Shown: positions 34,827 to 42,677 of the stretch, piece by piece
Layout: each line of letters opens with the position of its first letter
Position numbering within the stretch: the stretch's first letter is position 1
Origin: Rhodoferax bucti
Lineage (GTDB): Bacteria; Pseudomonadota; Gammaproteobacteria; Burkholderiales; Burkholderiaceae_C
DNA: 64,000 nucleotides
Reading direction: 5' to 3'
Assembly: GCF_005876985.1 (NCBI RefSeq)
Contig: NZ_VAHD01000002.1
Coordinates: forward strand, 434,001-498,000
The notes under the pieces: model-generated
What the model was told of the DNA's origin: nothing
Seen by the model: the letters and a program-made list of their open reading frames with translations, nothing else
The model's database searches: none
Translations under genes and position numbers: made by a program

Positions 34827-34866
34827 AGGGTTAACCCTTGCATGCATTTAGGGTTAACCCTATACT
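34827..34866. promoter_or_regulatory. Twin operator AGGGTTAACCCT overlapping a strong sigma-70 promoter
   Basis: Two perfect 12-bp palindromes AGGGTTAACCCT lie at 34827-34838 and 34850-34861. A TTGCAT -35 (34838-34843) and TATACT -10 (34861-34866) with exactly 17 bp spacing run into the gene at 34906. One palindrome sits at the -35 and the other fills the spacer and touches the -10, the layout of a repressor site. It could also affect divergent trxC. The regulator is unknown. Confidence 0.75.
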
Positions 34867-34905
34867 GCGGTGCAACATCACTTGTTTTTACTTAAGGAGC
34901 TCACC

Positions 34906-35172
34906 ATGGCCAGCACGACACTCAATGCAATCTCTCTGCCCCAGAACGCACAACCCACTGTGGGCGCTTCTTTGCAGGCGCTGTGGGTGGCCGGCAAGAG
35001 TCTGACGGTGGCTCTGTGGCAAGTTGCCTTTGGCGCCACCGTGGTGGAAGCCACCAGCGTGCGTTTCCAGGAAGCCGAAGAACTGCGCACTTACGCTGCC
35101 AGCATCCAGAAGTCGGACCCCGAGTTCGCCTCGGACCTGTTTGCAGCCGCTGACCGTCACGAAGGCTTGTAA
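34906..35172 (+). CDS. Hypothetical protein, 88 residues, behind a twin-operator promoter
   Basis: From ATG 34906 with a perfect ribosome site TAAGGAGC. A short N-terminus (MASTTLNAISLPQNAQPTVG) precedes an amphipathic segment LWVAGKSLTVALWQVAFGATVV, then an acidic helical C-terminus. Not a classical signal peptide. I do not recognise the family. Its strong promoter with two operators (34827-34866) suggests tight, high-amplitude control. Confidence 0.65.
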   Translation: MASTTLNAISLPQNAQPTVGASLQALWVAGKSLTVALWQVAFGATVVEATSVRFQEAEELRTYAASIQKSDPEFASDLFAAADRHEGL

Positions 35173-35241
35173 GCCCTTCTCTGCCCTCGTGATGCAGACA
35201 CCACACCGGCTGTGCTGGCCGGGTGGTGCCCGCAGGCCCCC

Positions 35242-36303
35242 TTACATCGTGGGGTAATCGGTGTAGCCCTTGGCACCGGGCGTGTAGTAGGTGCTGCTGT
35301 CAGGCGTGTTCAACGCCGCCCCCGCTTTCACGCGTTCCGGCAGGTCCGGGTTGGCAATGTAGCTGTTGCCGAACGCGACCGCATCCAGTTTCCCGTCTTT
35401 GATCGCTTGCTCTGCCTCTTGGGGCGTGTAGCCCATGTTGCCGATCAGTACCCCTCGGTAGTTTTTCCGTGCGACCGTCATCACGTCGGCCTTTTGCACA
35501 CCAAAAAAGTCAGCGCGCATCAGGTGCAGGTACGCCAGTTTGAAGCCGTTGAGCTTGTCCGCTAGGTAGGTAATCAGGCCCACGGGGTCGCTGTCTTGCA
35601 TGCTGTTGTAGCTGTTCAGCGGCGACAGGCGCACGCCCACGCGCTCTGAGCCGATGGCGTCGCTTACAGCGGCCAACACTTCAAATAAGAAACGCGCACG
35701 GTTTTCTAGCGAGCCGCCATAGGCGTCGGTGCGCTGGTTGCAGCCGTCGCGCAGGAACTGGTCAATCAGGTAGCCGTTGGCGCCGTGCACTTCCACCCCG
35801 TCAAAGCCGGCGGCGATGGCATTTTTGGCACCTTGGGCGAAGGCCGCGACGATGTCTTTGATCTCTTCCTCGGTCAGCGCATGGGGCACCGCGTGCGGCA
35901 CTTTGCCGTTGAGAGTGTGGATCTCGCCTTCAATCGCGGTAGCGCTGCTGGACACGGTGCGGACACCGCCATTGATGTCGGGGTGGGCCGCGCGGCCGGC
36001 GTGCCAGATTTGCATGAAGATGCGGCCGCCCTTGGCGTGCACCGCGTCAGTGGTTTTCTTCCAGCCGGCAATTTGCTCGGCGGAGTACACACCCGGCTCG
36101 GCCACGAAGGCAGAGGTGCCCTCGGTGACCATGGTGCACTCGGTGATCAGCAGGCCACCGCTGGCGCGCTGGGCGTAGTACTCGGCCATCAAATCGTTGG
36201 GCAGGTGCTCCACACCAGCGCGGGTGCGGGTCAGGGGGGCGAGCACAAAGCGGTTTGGCAGGGTGAGCGCACCGACTTGGAGGGGCTTGAATAGTTCAGT
36301 CAT
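35242..36303 (-). CDS. Old-yellow-enzyme alkene reductase (NemA-like)
   Basis: 353 residues from ATG 36303. FMN-barrel of the OYE family with PNRFVLAPLTRTRA, the ligand-binding WHAGRAAH (His-Ala-Gly-Arg), and GVEVHGANGYLIDQFL with LENRARF. Members reduce activated alkenes such as N-ethylmaleimide and 2-cyclohexenone with NADPH. Length and motifs match E. coli NemA (365). No repressor nemR is adjacent. Physiological substrate unknown. Confidence 0.93.
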   Translation of the reverse strand: MTELFKPLQVGALTLPNRFVLAPLTRTRAGVEHLPNDLMAEYYAQRASGGLLITECTMVTEGTSAFVAEPGVYSAEQIAGWKKTTDAVHAKGGRIFMQIWHAGRAAHPDINGGVRTVSSSATAIEGEIHTLNGKVPHAVPHALTEEEIKDIVAAFAQGAKNAIAAGFDGVEVHGANGYLIDQFLRDGCNQRTDAYGGSLENRARFLFEVLAAVSDAIGSERVGVRLSPLNSYNSMQDSDPVGLITYLADKLNGFKLAYLHLMRADFFGVQKADVMTVARKNYRGVLIGNMGYTPQEAEQAIKDGKLDAVAFGNSYIANPDLPERVKAGAALNTPDSSTYYTPGAKGYTDYPTM

Positions 36304-36424
36304 AAAGCCTTCAGAAAACAGTGAAATGGGTTGTGAGGGGCGCGAGTGTGGCACCGGCGCATTAAGTCCGGTGCGGTGGGGTTACTCGGTTTTGGGTTAG
36401 TGCATCCGGTGTAATGCGCGCGGT

Positions 36425-36985
36425 TTAACCCGCTGCCAGCGCCGCGTCACGCACACGGGCCAGTAGCCGCTGCCGGATCAGCCCGCTCACCGGGCGGATC
36501 AGCCACCAGTAGGGCGTGAAGCGCAGCGTGGACGCCCGGTCGTTGCAAAACACCCGTGTTTCGGTGTGCAGCCAAGTGCCGCCACCTGCATCGGGGCGGG
36601 TGCTGAAGTTGAGCACCAGTTTGACAAAGCCCGGTTCGTTGAACGCTGCAAAGTGGTCCGGCCCGGCCATAAGGACTTGCCCGTAGTCCGCCTGCCAGAA
36701 CTTGCCCACCAGCCCGAGGGCGATTTCGCGGTCGCCATCGCGCCCCAGCAGGGTGAAGTTGTCAATGCCAAAGGGCGCTTGGGTGCTCAAGTGGCTGTGG
36801 CCACCCAAGGCGCCCCGCAAGCGGTCCGGCAGCTCGCGCAGCTGGATGAAGCGGCGTGCCCACGGGTCGTCGCTCACCCCCGGCTGCAGCACCGCGTCCA
36901 GTAAGGCCGCGGGTCGCGCTGCGGTGAGCAGCCGGTGCTTTTCGCTGAACTGGTACTGCGGCATGAGCCGCTCGATCAGCTCCAT
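36425..36985 (-). CDS. Conserved hypothetical protein, 186 residues
   Basis: Starts MELIERLMPQYQF. A mostly beta-looking chain with conserved-looking stretches WARRFIQLRELPDRLRGALGG and WLHTETRVFCNDRASTLRFTPYWWLIRPVSG. The last word pattern (FxxYWxxIRPxSGxIR) is seen in a bacterial DUF2867/SRPBCC-like group, but I am not certain. It follows the GST gene by 9 bp on the same strand and is probably cotranscribed with it. Confidence 0.6.
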   Translation of the reverse strand: MELIERLMPQYQFSEKHRLLTAARPAALLDAVLQPGVSDDPWARRFIQLRELPDRLRGALGGHSHLSTQAPFGIDNFTLLGRDGDREIALGLVGKFWQADYGQVLMAGPDHFAAFNEPGFVKLVLNFSTRPDAGGGTWLHTETRVFCNDRASTLRFTPYWWLIRPVSGLIRQRLLARVRDAALAAG

Positions 36986-36994
36986 GGAGTGTGC

Positions 36995-37618
36995 TTACTT
37001 GGCCGCGAATTGGGCGTAGTAGGCTTGTATGGTGGGTGTCTCGCCAACGCGCTGCATGTGGGCGTTGAGGGCCGGGGCCACGCGCTCTACCAGGTCGGTG
37101 GGCACGTGGTCGAAGCGGCCGGAGTTTAGGGCGCGCACGTCCACAAACACTTTGAGGTCGGCTACGGTGAGGCGGCCGTCGGCAAAAAACTCGCCGCCTT
37201 GGGCTTGCAGGCGCTGCTGCAGCCAGCCCAAGTACACGGGCATGGAGCCGTTGACCAGCGCCAGGCGCGCGGCTTTTTGCTCTTCGCCGCTCATGCGGAA
37301 GGTGGGGCCCATCTTCACGCCGGCTTCTTCCACCACATAGGTCACTTCGTCGCACAGCAACGCTTGCAGCGGGTCGGTGGGGTACAGGCCGGCGAGCTTG
37401 CCGGCAAAGCGCAGGATGGCGTCGCTCTGGGTGAACTGGGCGCCGTCGACATGGAGCGTCGGCACCTGGCCGAAGGGTGTGGACTTGCGGAACTCGGCAA
37501 ATGCTGGGAAGGCAAAGCGGTGGTCTTCAAACGCCACGCCGCCGATGTGCAGCGCCAGGCGCACGGGCTCGGCGCGACCGCCGTGCATGTCGAAGTAGTT
37601 GAGTTGGAGTTGGGCCAT
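36995..37618 (-). CDS. Glutathione S-transferase family protein
   Basis: 207 residues from ATG 37618. The start MAQLQLNYFDMHGGRAEPVRLALHIGG is a GST thioredoxin domain of the sigma/prostaglandin-D-synthase-like kind, with Tyr8 as the likely catalytic residue. FGQVPTLHVDGAQFTQSDAILRFAG holds the cis-Pro and the Gln-Ser-Asp glutathione site. The helical C-terminal domain includes GRLTVADLKVF. Conjugation or reduction of electrophiles with glutathione is expected; gshA is also in the window. The open frame upstream to 38035 is not coding. Confidence 0.92.
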   Translation of the reverse strand: MAQLQLNYFDMHGGRAEPVRLALHIGGVAFEDHRFAFPAFAEFRKSTPFGQVPTLHVDGAQFTQSDAILRFAGKLAGLYPTDPLQALLCDEVTYVVEEAGVKMGPTFRMSGEEQKAARLALVNGSMPVYLGWLQQRLQAQGGEFFADGRLTVADLKVFVDVRALNSGRFDHVPTDLVERVAPALNAHMQRVGETPTIQAYYAQFAAK

Positions 37619-37763
37619 GTGAGGAATCCTGGTGGGGGGTAGGGGTTGCCTGCAGCACACGAGGCTGGGGCCAGCGCATTCTATGCAGCGCGTGGCCGCC
37701 GCTGCCTGGCTGGTGGCGATGGCCTTTGCCCACACCGGCCGTTCGCGCCCCATTACAAGCAAA

Positions 37764-37815
37764 AATGGCCTCTGGCGCCCGAATACTGTGCGCGAGCAGC
37801 TACTAAAATCGTAGC
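37764..37815 (+). repeat. Dispersed palindromic element, copy upstream of the M14 peptidase
   Basis: CCTCTGGCGCCCGAATACTG then TGCGCGAGCAGCTACTAAAA and GTAGC. It lies 28 bp upstream of ATG 37844. Confidence 0.85.
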
Positions 37816-37843
37816 AAAAATACTCTTTACCTGAGCTTGCTGT

Positions 37844-38782
37844 ATGACCTCTTCCCGTTTCTACCCCATCGGAACCCCTGGCCAAGCGTGGGGCCCGGCC
37901 GACGTGCAACAGTGGCGTGCACGCCAAGTGCGCCAGCGCAGCTATGCCGACGACGTGCTCGCCGCCATTGAGCCGCTGCGCGCGCAGTGGGATGTGGAAA
38001 GCTATGGCGAGGTGGTCTATGCCGCCGCCGCCCAAGGTGAAGAGCGCTTCCCGCTCATGGCGCTACGCAGCCGGGGCTGGCGCAGCACCTTACCCACGGT
38101 GCTGGTCACCGGCGGGGTGCACGGCTACGAAACCAGCGGCGTGCATGGCGCATTGCGCTTTGCAGCGGAGCATGCTGCGGCGTATGCGGATAAGGTGAAC
38201 CTGCTGGTGGCCCCCTGTGTCAGCCCCTGGGCCTATGAGCGCATTCAGCGCTGGAACTTTGATGCGCTGGACCCCAACCGCAGCTTCCGCGCCGACAGCC
38301 CCGCCCAAGAGAGCGCGGCCCTCATGCGTCTGGTGGCACCCCTGCTGGGCCAGTTTGCCGCGCACATCGACCTGCACGAAACCACCGACACCGATGAGAG
38401 CGAATACCGCCCCGCCGTGGCCGCGCGCGATGGCAAGCCGTTTGAGCCCGCCACTATCCCTGATGGCTTCTATCTGGTGGACGACACCGGCAACCCCCAA
38501 CCCGCATTCCAGCAAGCCATCCTGCAGGCGGTAGAGCGTGTCACGCACATTGCGCCCACTGACGGGGAGGGCGGCATCATCGGCACACCTTTGGTGGCGC
38601 GTGGAGTCATTGAGTACGACATGCGCGGCCTGGGCCTGTGCGCCGGCATCACCGGCGCGCGCTACACCAGCACCACCGAGGTCTACCCCGACAGCCCCCG
38701 CGCCACGCCCGAGCAATGCATTGCCGCGCAAGTGGCAGCGGTGTGTGCAGCTTTGGACTTTGTGATTTCAGACAAGCGGTAA
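37844..38782 (+). CDS. M14-family zinc carboxypeptidase-like protein
   Basis: 312 residues. The zinc site HxxE is in VTGGVHGYETSGVHG and the third ligand His is in AHIDLHETTDTDE, the order seen in the M14 family (succinylglutamate desuccinylase/aspartoacylase-type and MpaA-like). The catalytic Glu is likely in the C-terminal TSTTEVYPDSP. Cytosolic, no signal peptide. Substrate unknown; a murein-peptide or amide role is possible. Confidence 0.85.
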   Translation: MTSSRFYPIGTPGQAWGPADVQQWRARQVRQRSYADDVLAAIEPLRAQWDVESYGEVVYAAAAQGEERFPLMALRSRGWRSTLPTVLVTGGVHGYETSGVHGALRFAAEHAAAYADKVNLLVAPCVSPWAYERIQRWNFDALDPNRSFRADSPAQESAALMRLVAPLLGQFAAHIDLHETTDTDESEYRPAVAARDGKPFEPATIPDGFYLVDDTGNPQPAFQQAILQAVERVTHIAPTDGEGGIIGTPLVARGVIEYDMRGLGLCAGITGARYTSTTEVYPDSPRATPEQCIAAQVAAVCAALDFVISDKR

Positions 38783-38809
38783 GCGCTGGCGGGGGCATCC
38801 CACCGCTGT

Positions 38810-38823
38810 TTGATCTTGATTAA
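38810..38823 (+). promoter_or_regulatory. FNR/ANR-like binding site upstream of the hemerythrin gene
   Basis: TTGATCTTGATTAA matches the FNR consensus TTGATNNNNATCAA with one mismatch. It lies 54 bp before ATG 38877, so oxygen-dependent control is likely. CRP-like factors with related sites cannot be excluded. Confidence 0.6.
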
Positions 38824-38876
38824 ACCGGCCACGGCCCGCTCGCCCAAAAATGCTTTCCATCACTTTGGAGGCTTTC

Positions 38877-39383
38877 ATGACCCGCACCACCGAGCAGCCC
38901 ACGTATGACGCCTTGGACGCCTGCCACCGGCAGATTCAGGAGCATGTGTTTGTGTTGAAAGCGATGGTCGAGCGGCTGGCCGCGCAAGGGGTGGACGACG
39001 TAGTACGTGCACAGGCCGCTGCCATTGAAGCGTTTTTTTCCAGCACCTCGCGCGAGCACCATGCTGAAGAAGAAGCCAAAGTTTTCCCCGCGCTGCTGCA
39101 CAGCGGCGATGCCGCCTTGGTGGCCGCCGTGCGCAGCCTGCAACAAGACCACGGCTGGATTGAAGAAAACTGGATCGAGCTGGCCCCGCGCCTGCGCGCC
39201 ATTGCCACCGGCCAGGGGTGGATCGACGAGGCCGAGTTACTGAGCTACGTGGATGTGTTCACCGCGCTGATGGAAGACCACATTGCGCTGGAAGAAACGC
39301 TTATCTACCCCGAGTCCAAAGCCCGCTGGGCGCAGGCTGTGGCCGCGCGCCGCCAGCGCTTGGGTGCACCGCAGGCCGCTTAA
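38877..39383 (+). CDS. Hemerythrin-domain protein
   Basis: 168 residues from ATG 38877 with ribosome site TTTGGAGG. A four-helix HHE domain with the histidine and carboxylate ligands in CHRQIQEHVFVL, REHHAEEEAKVFP, QQDHGWIEENW and LMEDHIALEETLIYP. Such proteins bind a di-iron centre and respond to oxygen or nitric oxide. An FNR-like site lies upstream. Stop overlaps that of udk as TTAA, tail to tail. Confidence 0.9.
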   Translation: MTRTTEQPTYDALDACHRQIQEHVFVLKAMVERLAAQGVDDVVRAQAAAIEAFFSSTSREHHAEEEAKVFPALLHSGDAALVAAVRSLQQDHGWIEENWIELAPRLRAIATGQGWIDEAELLSYVDVFTALMEDHIALEETLIYPESKARWAQAVAARRQRLGAPQAA

Positions 39384-40021
39384 CTGCGTTCCAGGTCCTG
39401 AATCAGCGTCTTCACCTTGGTGGTGATGATGTCCACCGCCGGGTCGTTGGCGCCGTGGGGCAGGATGACGTGGGCGTGCCGCTTGGTGGGCTCGATGAAC
39501 TGTTTGTGCATGGGGCGCACGGTTTCCAGGTACTGCGCGATCACGCTCTCGGTGCTGCGGCCGCGCTCAGTAATGTCGCGTTGCAGGCGGCGGATAAAGC
39601 GCACGTCGGCGGCTGTATCCACAAAAATCTTCAGCGACATCATCTTGCGCAGGTCGGGGTCAAACAGTGCAAACAGGCCTTCGATCACGATCACCGGTGC
39701 CGGCTTCACCACCACCGTGGTGGGCGCGCGGTTGTGCTTCACGAAATCGTAGGTAGGCATGTCAATGGCTTCGCCGCTACGCAGGGCTTGCATGTGCTGC
39801 ACCATCAGCGGCCAGTCAAAGGCATCGGGGTGGTCGTAATTGGTTTTGACGCGCTCTTCGAGCGAGAGGTGCGTCTGGTCGCAGTAGTAGTCGTCCTGGT
39901 AGACCACCGAGGCCATCTCGGGGCCGATGGAGGCCAGCACCTGGCGCGTCACCGTGGACTTGCCGCTGCCGCTGCCCCCGGCTACGCCGATCACGAAAGG
40001 TTTGTTATTGGTTTTAGGCAT
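39380..40021 (-). CDS. udk: Uridine kinase
   Basis: 213 residues, same as E. coli Udk (213). P-loop GGSGSGKST (residues ~15-23), DDYYCDQ, NYDHPDAFDWPL and the RDITERGRS lid. It phosphorylates uridine and cytidine in the pyrimidine salvage pathway. Followed tail to tail by the hemerythrin gene with a 4-bp overlap. Confidence 0.94.
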   Translation of the reverse strand: MPKTNNKPFVIGVAGGSGSGKSTVTRQVLASIGPEMASVVYQDDYYCDQTHLSLEERVKTNYDHPDAFDWPLMVQHMQALRSGEAIDMPTYDFVKHNRAPTTVVVKPAPVIVIEGLFALFDPDLRKMMSLKIFVDTAADVRFIRRLQRDITERGRSTESVIAQYLETVRPMHKQFIEPTKRHAHVILPHGANDPAVDIITTKVKTLIQDLERS

Positions 40022-40071
40022 GGGGTGTTCCGCTTCCGTGACGACAAAGCGCGCTATTTTACGAGCGGGGC

Positions 40072-40356
40072 CTAAGAACCCGCCGCCAGCAGTCGCGCGC
40101 TCACCTCGGCGGCATCGGGCGTGGTGAACTGCATGTTGTGCTGCTCAGTGAGCGGGCCACCGCCGGGCTCCATGGCGCCGGCTGCGTCGTAGCCCATGGC
40201 CTTGAACTTCCAGACCGCGCCAATCTTCTTGAGCGAACCCACATGCGCGCCATCGGCCGTGTGCACGGCCAGCACATCGGCATTCACGGGTAGCAGCTGC
40301 AAAGGGCCTGCTACAGGGCCATCAGGCAGGTGGATGAATTTGGGGATAAGAGCCAT
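40072..40356 (-). CDS. Conserved hypothetical protein, 94 residues
   Basis: MALIPKFIHLPDGPVAGPLQLL followed by a beta-rich VGSLKKIGAVWKFKAMGYD and an acidic C-terminus. No signal peptide. I recognise no family. It is upstream of udk on the same strand by 50 bp and may share its transcript. Confidence 0.6.
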   Translation of the reverse strand: MALIPKFIHLPDGPVAGPLQLLPVNADVLAVHTADGAHVGSLKKIGAVWKFKAMGYDAAGAMEPGGGPLTEQHNMQFTTPDAAEVSARLLAAGS

Positions 40357-40386
40357 GGCTTGCTGTTCGTTGTGGATAAAAAGCAG

Positions 40387-40432
40387 TGCTAGCGCCGGTG
40401 GAGGGTGCGCTAGTAGCTACTAAAAGCGTAGC
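40387..40432 (+). repeat. Dispersed palindromic element, copy near a DnaA-box motif
   Basis: TGCTAGCGCCGGTGGAGG, GTGCGCTAGTAGCTACTAAA and GCGTAGC in element order. A perfect TGTGGATAA (reverse of TTATCCACA) lies just upstream at 40371-40379. Confidence 0.75.
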
Positions 40433-40437
40433 GCAAG

Positions 40438-40536
40438 CTACTTGAGTTCGTCCAGCAGGCTTTGCACTGATGCCAGCAGCGGTGGAAGGGCTGCCTCGTC
40501 CACATCCGACCAGAGGGCGCGCGGGTCACGCTGCAT
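40438..40536 (-). pseudogene. Possible decayed HEPN-toxin 3' end behind the MNT gene
   Basis: Minus-strand reading from an ATG at 40536 gives 32 codons ending in LWSDVDEAALPPLL...LLDELK. The ending resembles the C-terminus of the complete HEPN gene at 42327 (VWQTIQNDLPPL). It starts inside the last codons of the MNT-type gene, just as HEPN and MNT overlap in the intact pair. Could be a remnant of the lost toxin, or chance. Confidence 0.35.
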
Positions 40537-40834
40537 AAACTGCTTCGCGATTTCCGTTGATGCTGGCCAGCACGTAAGGGTTGCGGATAGCGCTAGGTTC
40601 TACCAAGTCCACCCCGCGCCCCAGCAAAGCTTCCAGGTCTGCCTTGGCACCGTAAAGCGCTCGGAGCCCTGGCTGCACACCCGGTGCGAACTCGACCAAA
40701 AAATCTGCATCGCTGCTGTCGGGGTCAAAGTCCACGGCCCGCGCTGCCGAGCCAAACACCTCCAGGCGCTGAATCTGATAGCGCTGGCAAATGGCGGAGA
40801 TGCCGGTACGGTGTTGAGCAATAGCGGGGTGCAT
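40526..40834 (-). CDS. MNT-type nucleotidyltransferase, orphan antitoxin-like
   Basis: 102 residues from ATG 40834. The minimal nucleotidyltransferase motif GSAARAVDFDPDSSDADFLVEF (GSx10DxD) is intact. Together with HEPN proteins such enzymes form type VII toxin-antitoxin systems, in which MNT adenylylates the toxin. Here only a 32-codon possible HEPN remnant follows, so this copy appears to be an orphan. The annotated start is the second Met of the open frame. Confidence 0.8.
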   Translation of the reverse strand: MHPAIAQHRTGISAICQRYQIQRLEVFGSAARAVDFDPDSSDADFLVEFAPGVQPGLRALYGAKADLEALLGRGVDLVEPSAIRNPYVLASINGNREAVYAA

Positions 40835-40857
40835 GCGCGGGAGTTTACTGGAGGGAC

Positions 40858-41184
40858 CTAAGCCTGCCAAACCCCAAACCCGGCGGATTGCAGGTCTATG
40901 GCGACCTCGATTTCTTTGTCCACCGCGTCGTCGTAGCTCATGGGGTTAAAGCCCTCGTACAAGTCGGGCAGCAGGCGCAGGCCGTATTGCTGGGCGAAGC
41001 GGTTGGCCTGGATGCCGGCTTTGTGTTTGTCGAAGCGCACATCCGGGTCCAGGCCGGTCATGCCCACGTACACGCAGGGCTTGCCGTCCACATAGCCCGG
41101 GTTGTTTTTGCGAAAGCGGGGCTCCAGCAGCACGTCTTGGTGCAGCTCAATCACATAGACGTAGTGGTGCTTGCGGCGGGCCAT
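40858..41184 (-). CDS. GIY-YIG-like nuclease domain protein, 108 residues
   Basis: Starts MARRKHHYVYVIELHQDVLLE and continues VYVGMTGLDPDVRFDKHKAG. The pair YVYVI...VYVGMTG, followed by an Arg and His, and a later Glu in YDDAVDKEIEVA, matches the order of the GIY-YIG nuclease fold. The insertion after the first strand is longer than usual. Biochemical function unknown; small stand-alone GIY-YIG proteins may repair or process DNA. Confidence 0.55.
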   Translation of the reverse strand: MARRKHHYVYVIELHQDVLLEPRFRKNNPGYVDGKPCVYVGMTGLDPDVRFDKHKAGIQANRFAQQYGLRLLPDLYEGFNPMSYDDAVDKEIEVAIDLQSAGFGVWQA

Positions 41185-41206
41185 GCGGCGAGTTGCTAGT
41201 GCGTGG

Positions 41207-42142
41207 TTACAGCACCCAGTGCGTTTGCAGCATCTGCGCGGGAGTGCGGGGCTCGTCGGGGTCGGTCACCAGGGTAATCTGCCAGCCATCGCCTGCGGCT
41301 TGGGCGGCAATGCCCTCCACCTTGGGTGCGCCGGCCAGCAACTGCAGCTTTACTTGCCCGTCGGGGGTGACGATGCCAATGGCGGAGCCCACGCAGGCGC
41401 CGTCGTGGTAGCTGTCGTCGGTGCTCTCGGCCACGGCGCAAAAGGCCCAGGCACCGCCGTGCAGGGGCGTGCCATCGGTCAGGCTCAGAGGCACACCGTC
41501 TACCTCGCCCAAGTCCATGGTCTGCACATTGTGGGGGGCGGGCGGCTGGGGCTGCAGGCCTGCCAACCAAGGGGCAAAGTGGCTCCACTCGTAGCGAATG
41601 CAGGCGCTCAAGGCGTTGCCCTTGTTGCCCCGCTGCAGCAAGAGCAACTCGTTGCCCAGCAGGAATGCGCCTTCGATGTTCAGGTCTGCAAACCGCTCGC
41701 GCAGCGGCGCATACAGTGGCGCCAGATCGACAGTACCCACTTGCCCAGCCGGGGCGCCCTGCGCATTCAGCGGCAGCAGCACGCCGGTTTCGCGCTGCGG
41801 TTTGGAGCCAGACCCCAAGGCCAGCAAGGCCCCGTGGGCGTGGCCGGGGAGGGGCGGCAATTGGGCCAGGGTTTCGAAGTCGGGTTTGGCTTTTTTGCGC
41901 GCGCCCTTGTCGTGCGGCAAGTTGCCCTCCAACAAGCGAAGCAGCGCGCCGGGTGCGTGCATGGCGCTGCTGTCAAACACGCCCAGGTGCACCTCGTCGT
42001 CGGCCACCACATACAGGCGATCGCCCACGCGCACCAAGCCGCTGGCCGCACTCAAGTGCGCCACACCACGCGGGTGGTCTGCCGGGTTGAGTGTTAGCTG
42101 GCGCAGCAGCTGTGGGGTGAGGGTATGGCTAGCTTGGGGCAT
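41207..42142 (-). CDS. DUF6929 family protein
   Basis: 311 residues. Beta-rich chain with the pattern SGLVRVGDRLYVVADDEVHLGVF, then NIEGAFLLGNELLLLQRGNKG, TDGTPLHGGAWAFCAVAESTDDSY and KVEGIAAQ; these repeats look like a beta-propeller-like family. No signal peptide. The family DUF6929 is a name from memory. No function is known. Likely ends the chain of minus-strand genes here. Confidence 0.7.
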   Translation of the reverse strand: MPQASHTLTPQLLRQLTLNPADHPRGVAHLSAASGLVRVGDRLYVVADDEVHLGVFDSSAMHAPGALLRLLEGNLPHDKGARKKAKPDFETLAQLPPLPGHAHGALLALGSGSKPQRETGVLLPLNAQGAPAGQVGTVDLAPLYAPLRERFADLNIEGAFLLGNELLLLQRGNKGNALSACIRYEWSHFAPWLAGLQPQPPAPHNVQTMDLGEVDGVPLSLTDGTPLHGGAWAFCAVAESTDDSYHDGACVGSAIGIVTPDGQVKLQLLAGAPKVEGIAAQAAGDGWQITLVTDPDEPRTPAQMLQTHWVL

Positions 42143-42183
42143 GCGGGAGTATAGAGATCTGGATTGCCGGATCTAAGCGGAAT

Positions 42184-42233
42184 AGGCCTCTAGCACACGT
42201 GGAATATGCGCGAGTAGCTACTAAAAGTGTAGC
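42184..42233 (+). repeat. Dispersed palindromic element, copy in left DUF924 direct repeat
   Basis: GGCCTCTAGCACACGTGG, AATATGCGCGAGTAGCTACT and AAAAGTGTAGC. It forms part of a longer direct repeat (about 42184-42323 against 43004-43144) that includes the end of the DUF924 gene. Confidence 0.85.
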
Positions 42234-42251
42234 AAGCATGCTGCCGAAAAC

Positions 42252-42323
42252 CTAGAACGAAGACCCCGGTTCGCTCAGATAAGCCAGCTCCTCGGGCGTG
42301 GAGGTGCGGCTCATAAATGCGCT
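42252..42323 (-). pseudogene. 3' remnant of a second DUF924 gene
   Basis: Minus-strand translation gives RSAFMSRTSTPEELAYLSEP then GSSF and a stop, matching the C-terminus RNAIMGRTSTPEELAFLSEP of the complete DUF924 protein. It diverges at several bases, so it is a related copy, not a recent exact duplicate. The similarity stops 3 bp after the HEPN stop codon, as if the HEPN/MNT pair had been inserted here. Confidence 0.8.
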
Positions 42324-42326
42324 CCT

Positions 42327-42677
42327 TCAACGAAGGGTAAGTATTTGCTGCGAGAGTGGCGGCAAATCGTTCTGGATGGTTTGCCAAACGATGGCAAGGT
42401 CTACCGTGAAATAGCCGTGCGCCAGTGCATTGCGCATTTCATAGGCAAAACCCCAAGGTACGGTAGCGTGCTGCGCAGCAAAGTCGGGGTGATTTTTTGC
42501 GATGTTGTTGCAGGCTTCGCCTATGACTTCCAGGTTGCGAATGACAGCATCGCGGGTCTTGCGGTCCGCCATAAATCCGGTCAGGTCCATGCCCGTGGTG
42601 TATTCCTGAATGTTGCCAATTGCTTCCAGAATGTGCTGCAGGTAGTCTGCCACCCGCAACGGGTGCGCACGGCTCAT
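42327..42677 (-). CDS. hepT: HEPN-domain toxin of a type VII (HepT/MntA) toxin-antitoxin pair
   Basis: 116 residues. The HEPN RNase motif RxxxxH is present as MRNALAHGYF (Arg82, His87), with the Tyr (Tyr89) that the MNT antitoxin adenylylates in characterised HepT/MntA systems. The ATG overlaps the TGA of the MNT gene (ATGA). DUF86-type proteins cleave tRNA or other RNA when free. The stop codon lies 3 bp from the DUF924 remnant. Confidence 0.88.
   Translation of the reverse strand: MSRAHPLRVADYLQHILEAIGNIQEYTTGMDLTGFMADRKTRDAVIRNLEVIGEACNNIAKNHPDFAAQHATVPWGFAYEMRNALAHGYFTVDLAIVWQTIQNDLPPLSQQILTLR

Noticed and set aside
34827..34861. AGGGTTAACCCT pair as telomere-like or part of a transposon end
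   Set aside because: There is no flanking transposase or further copy in the window, and the position over a well-spaced promoter makes an operator pair the better reading.
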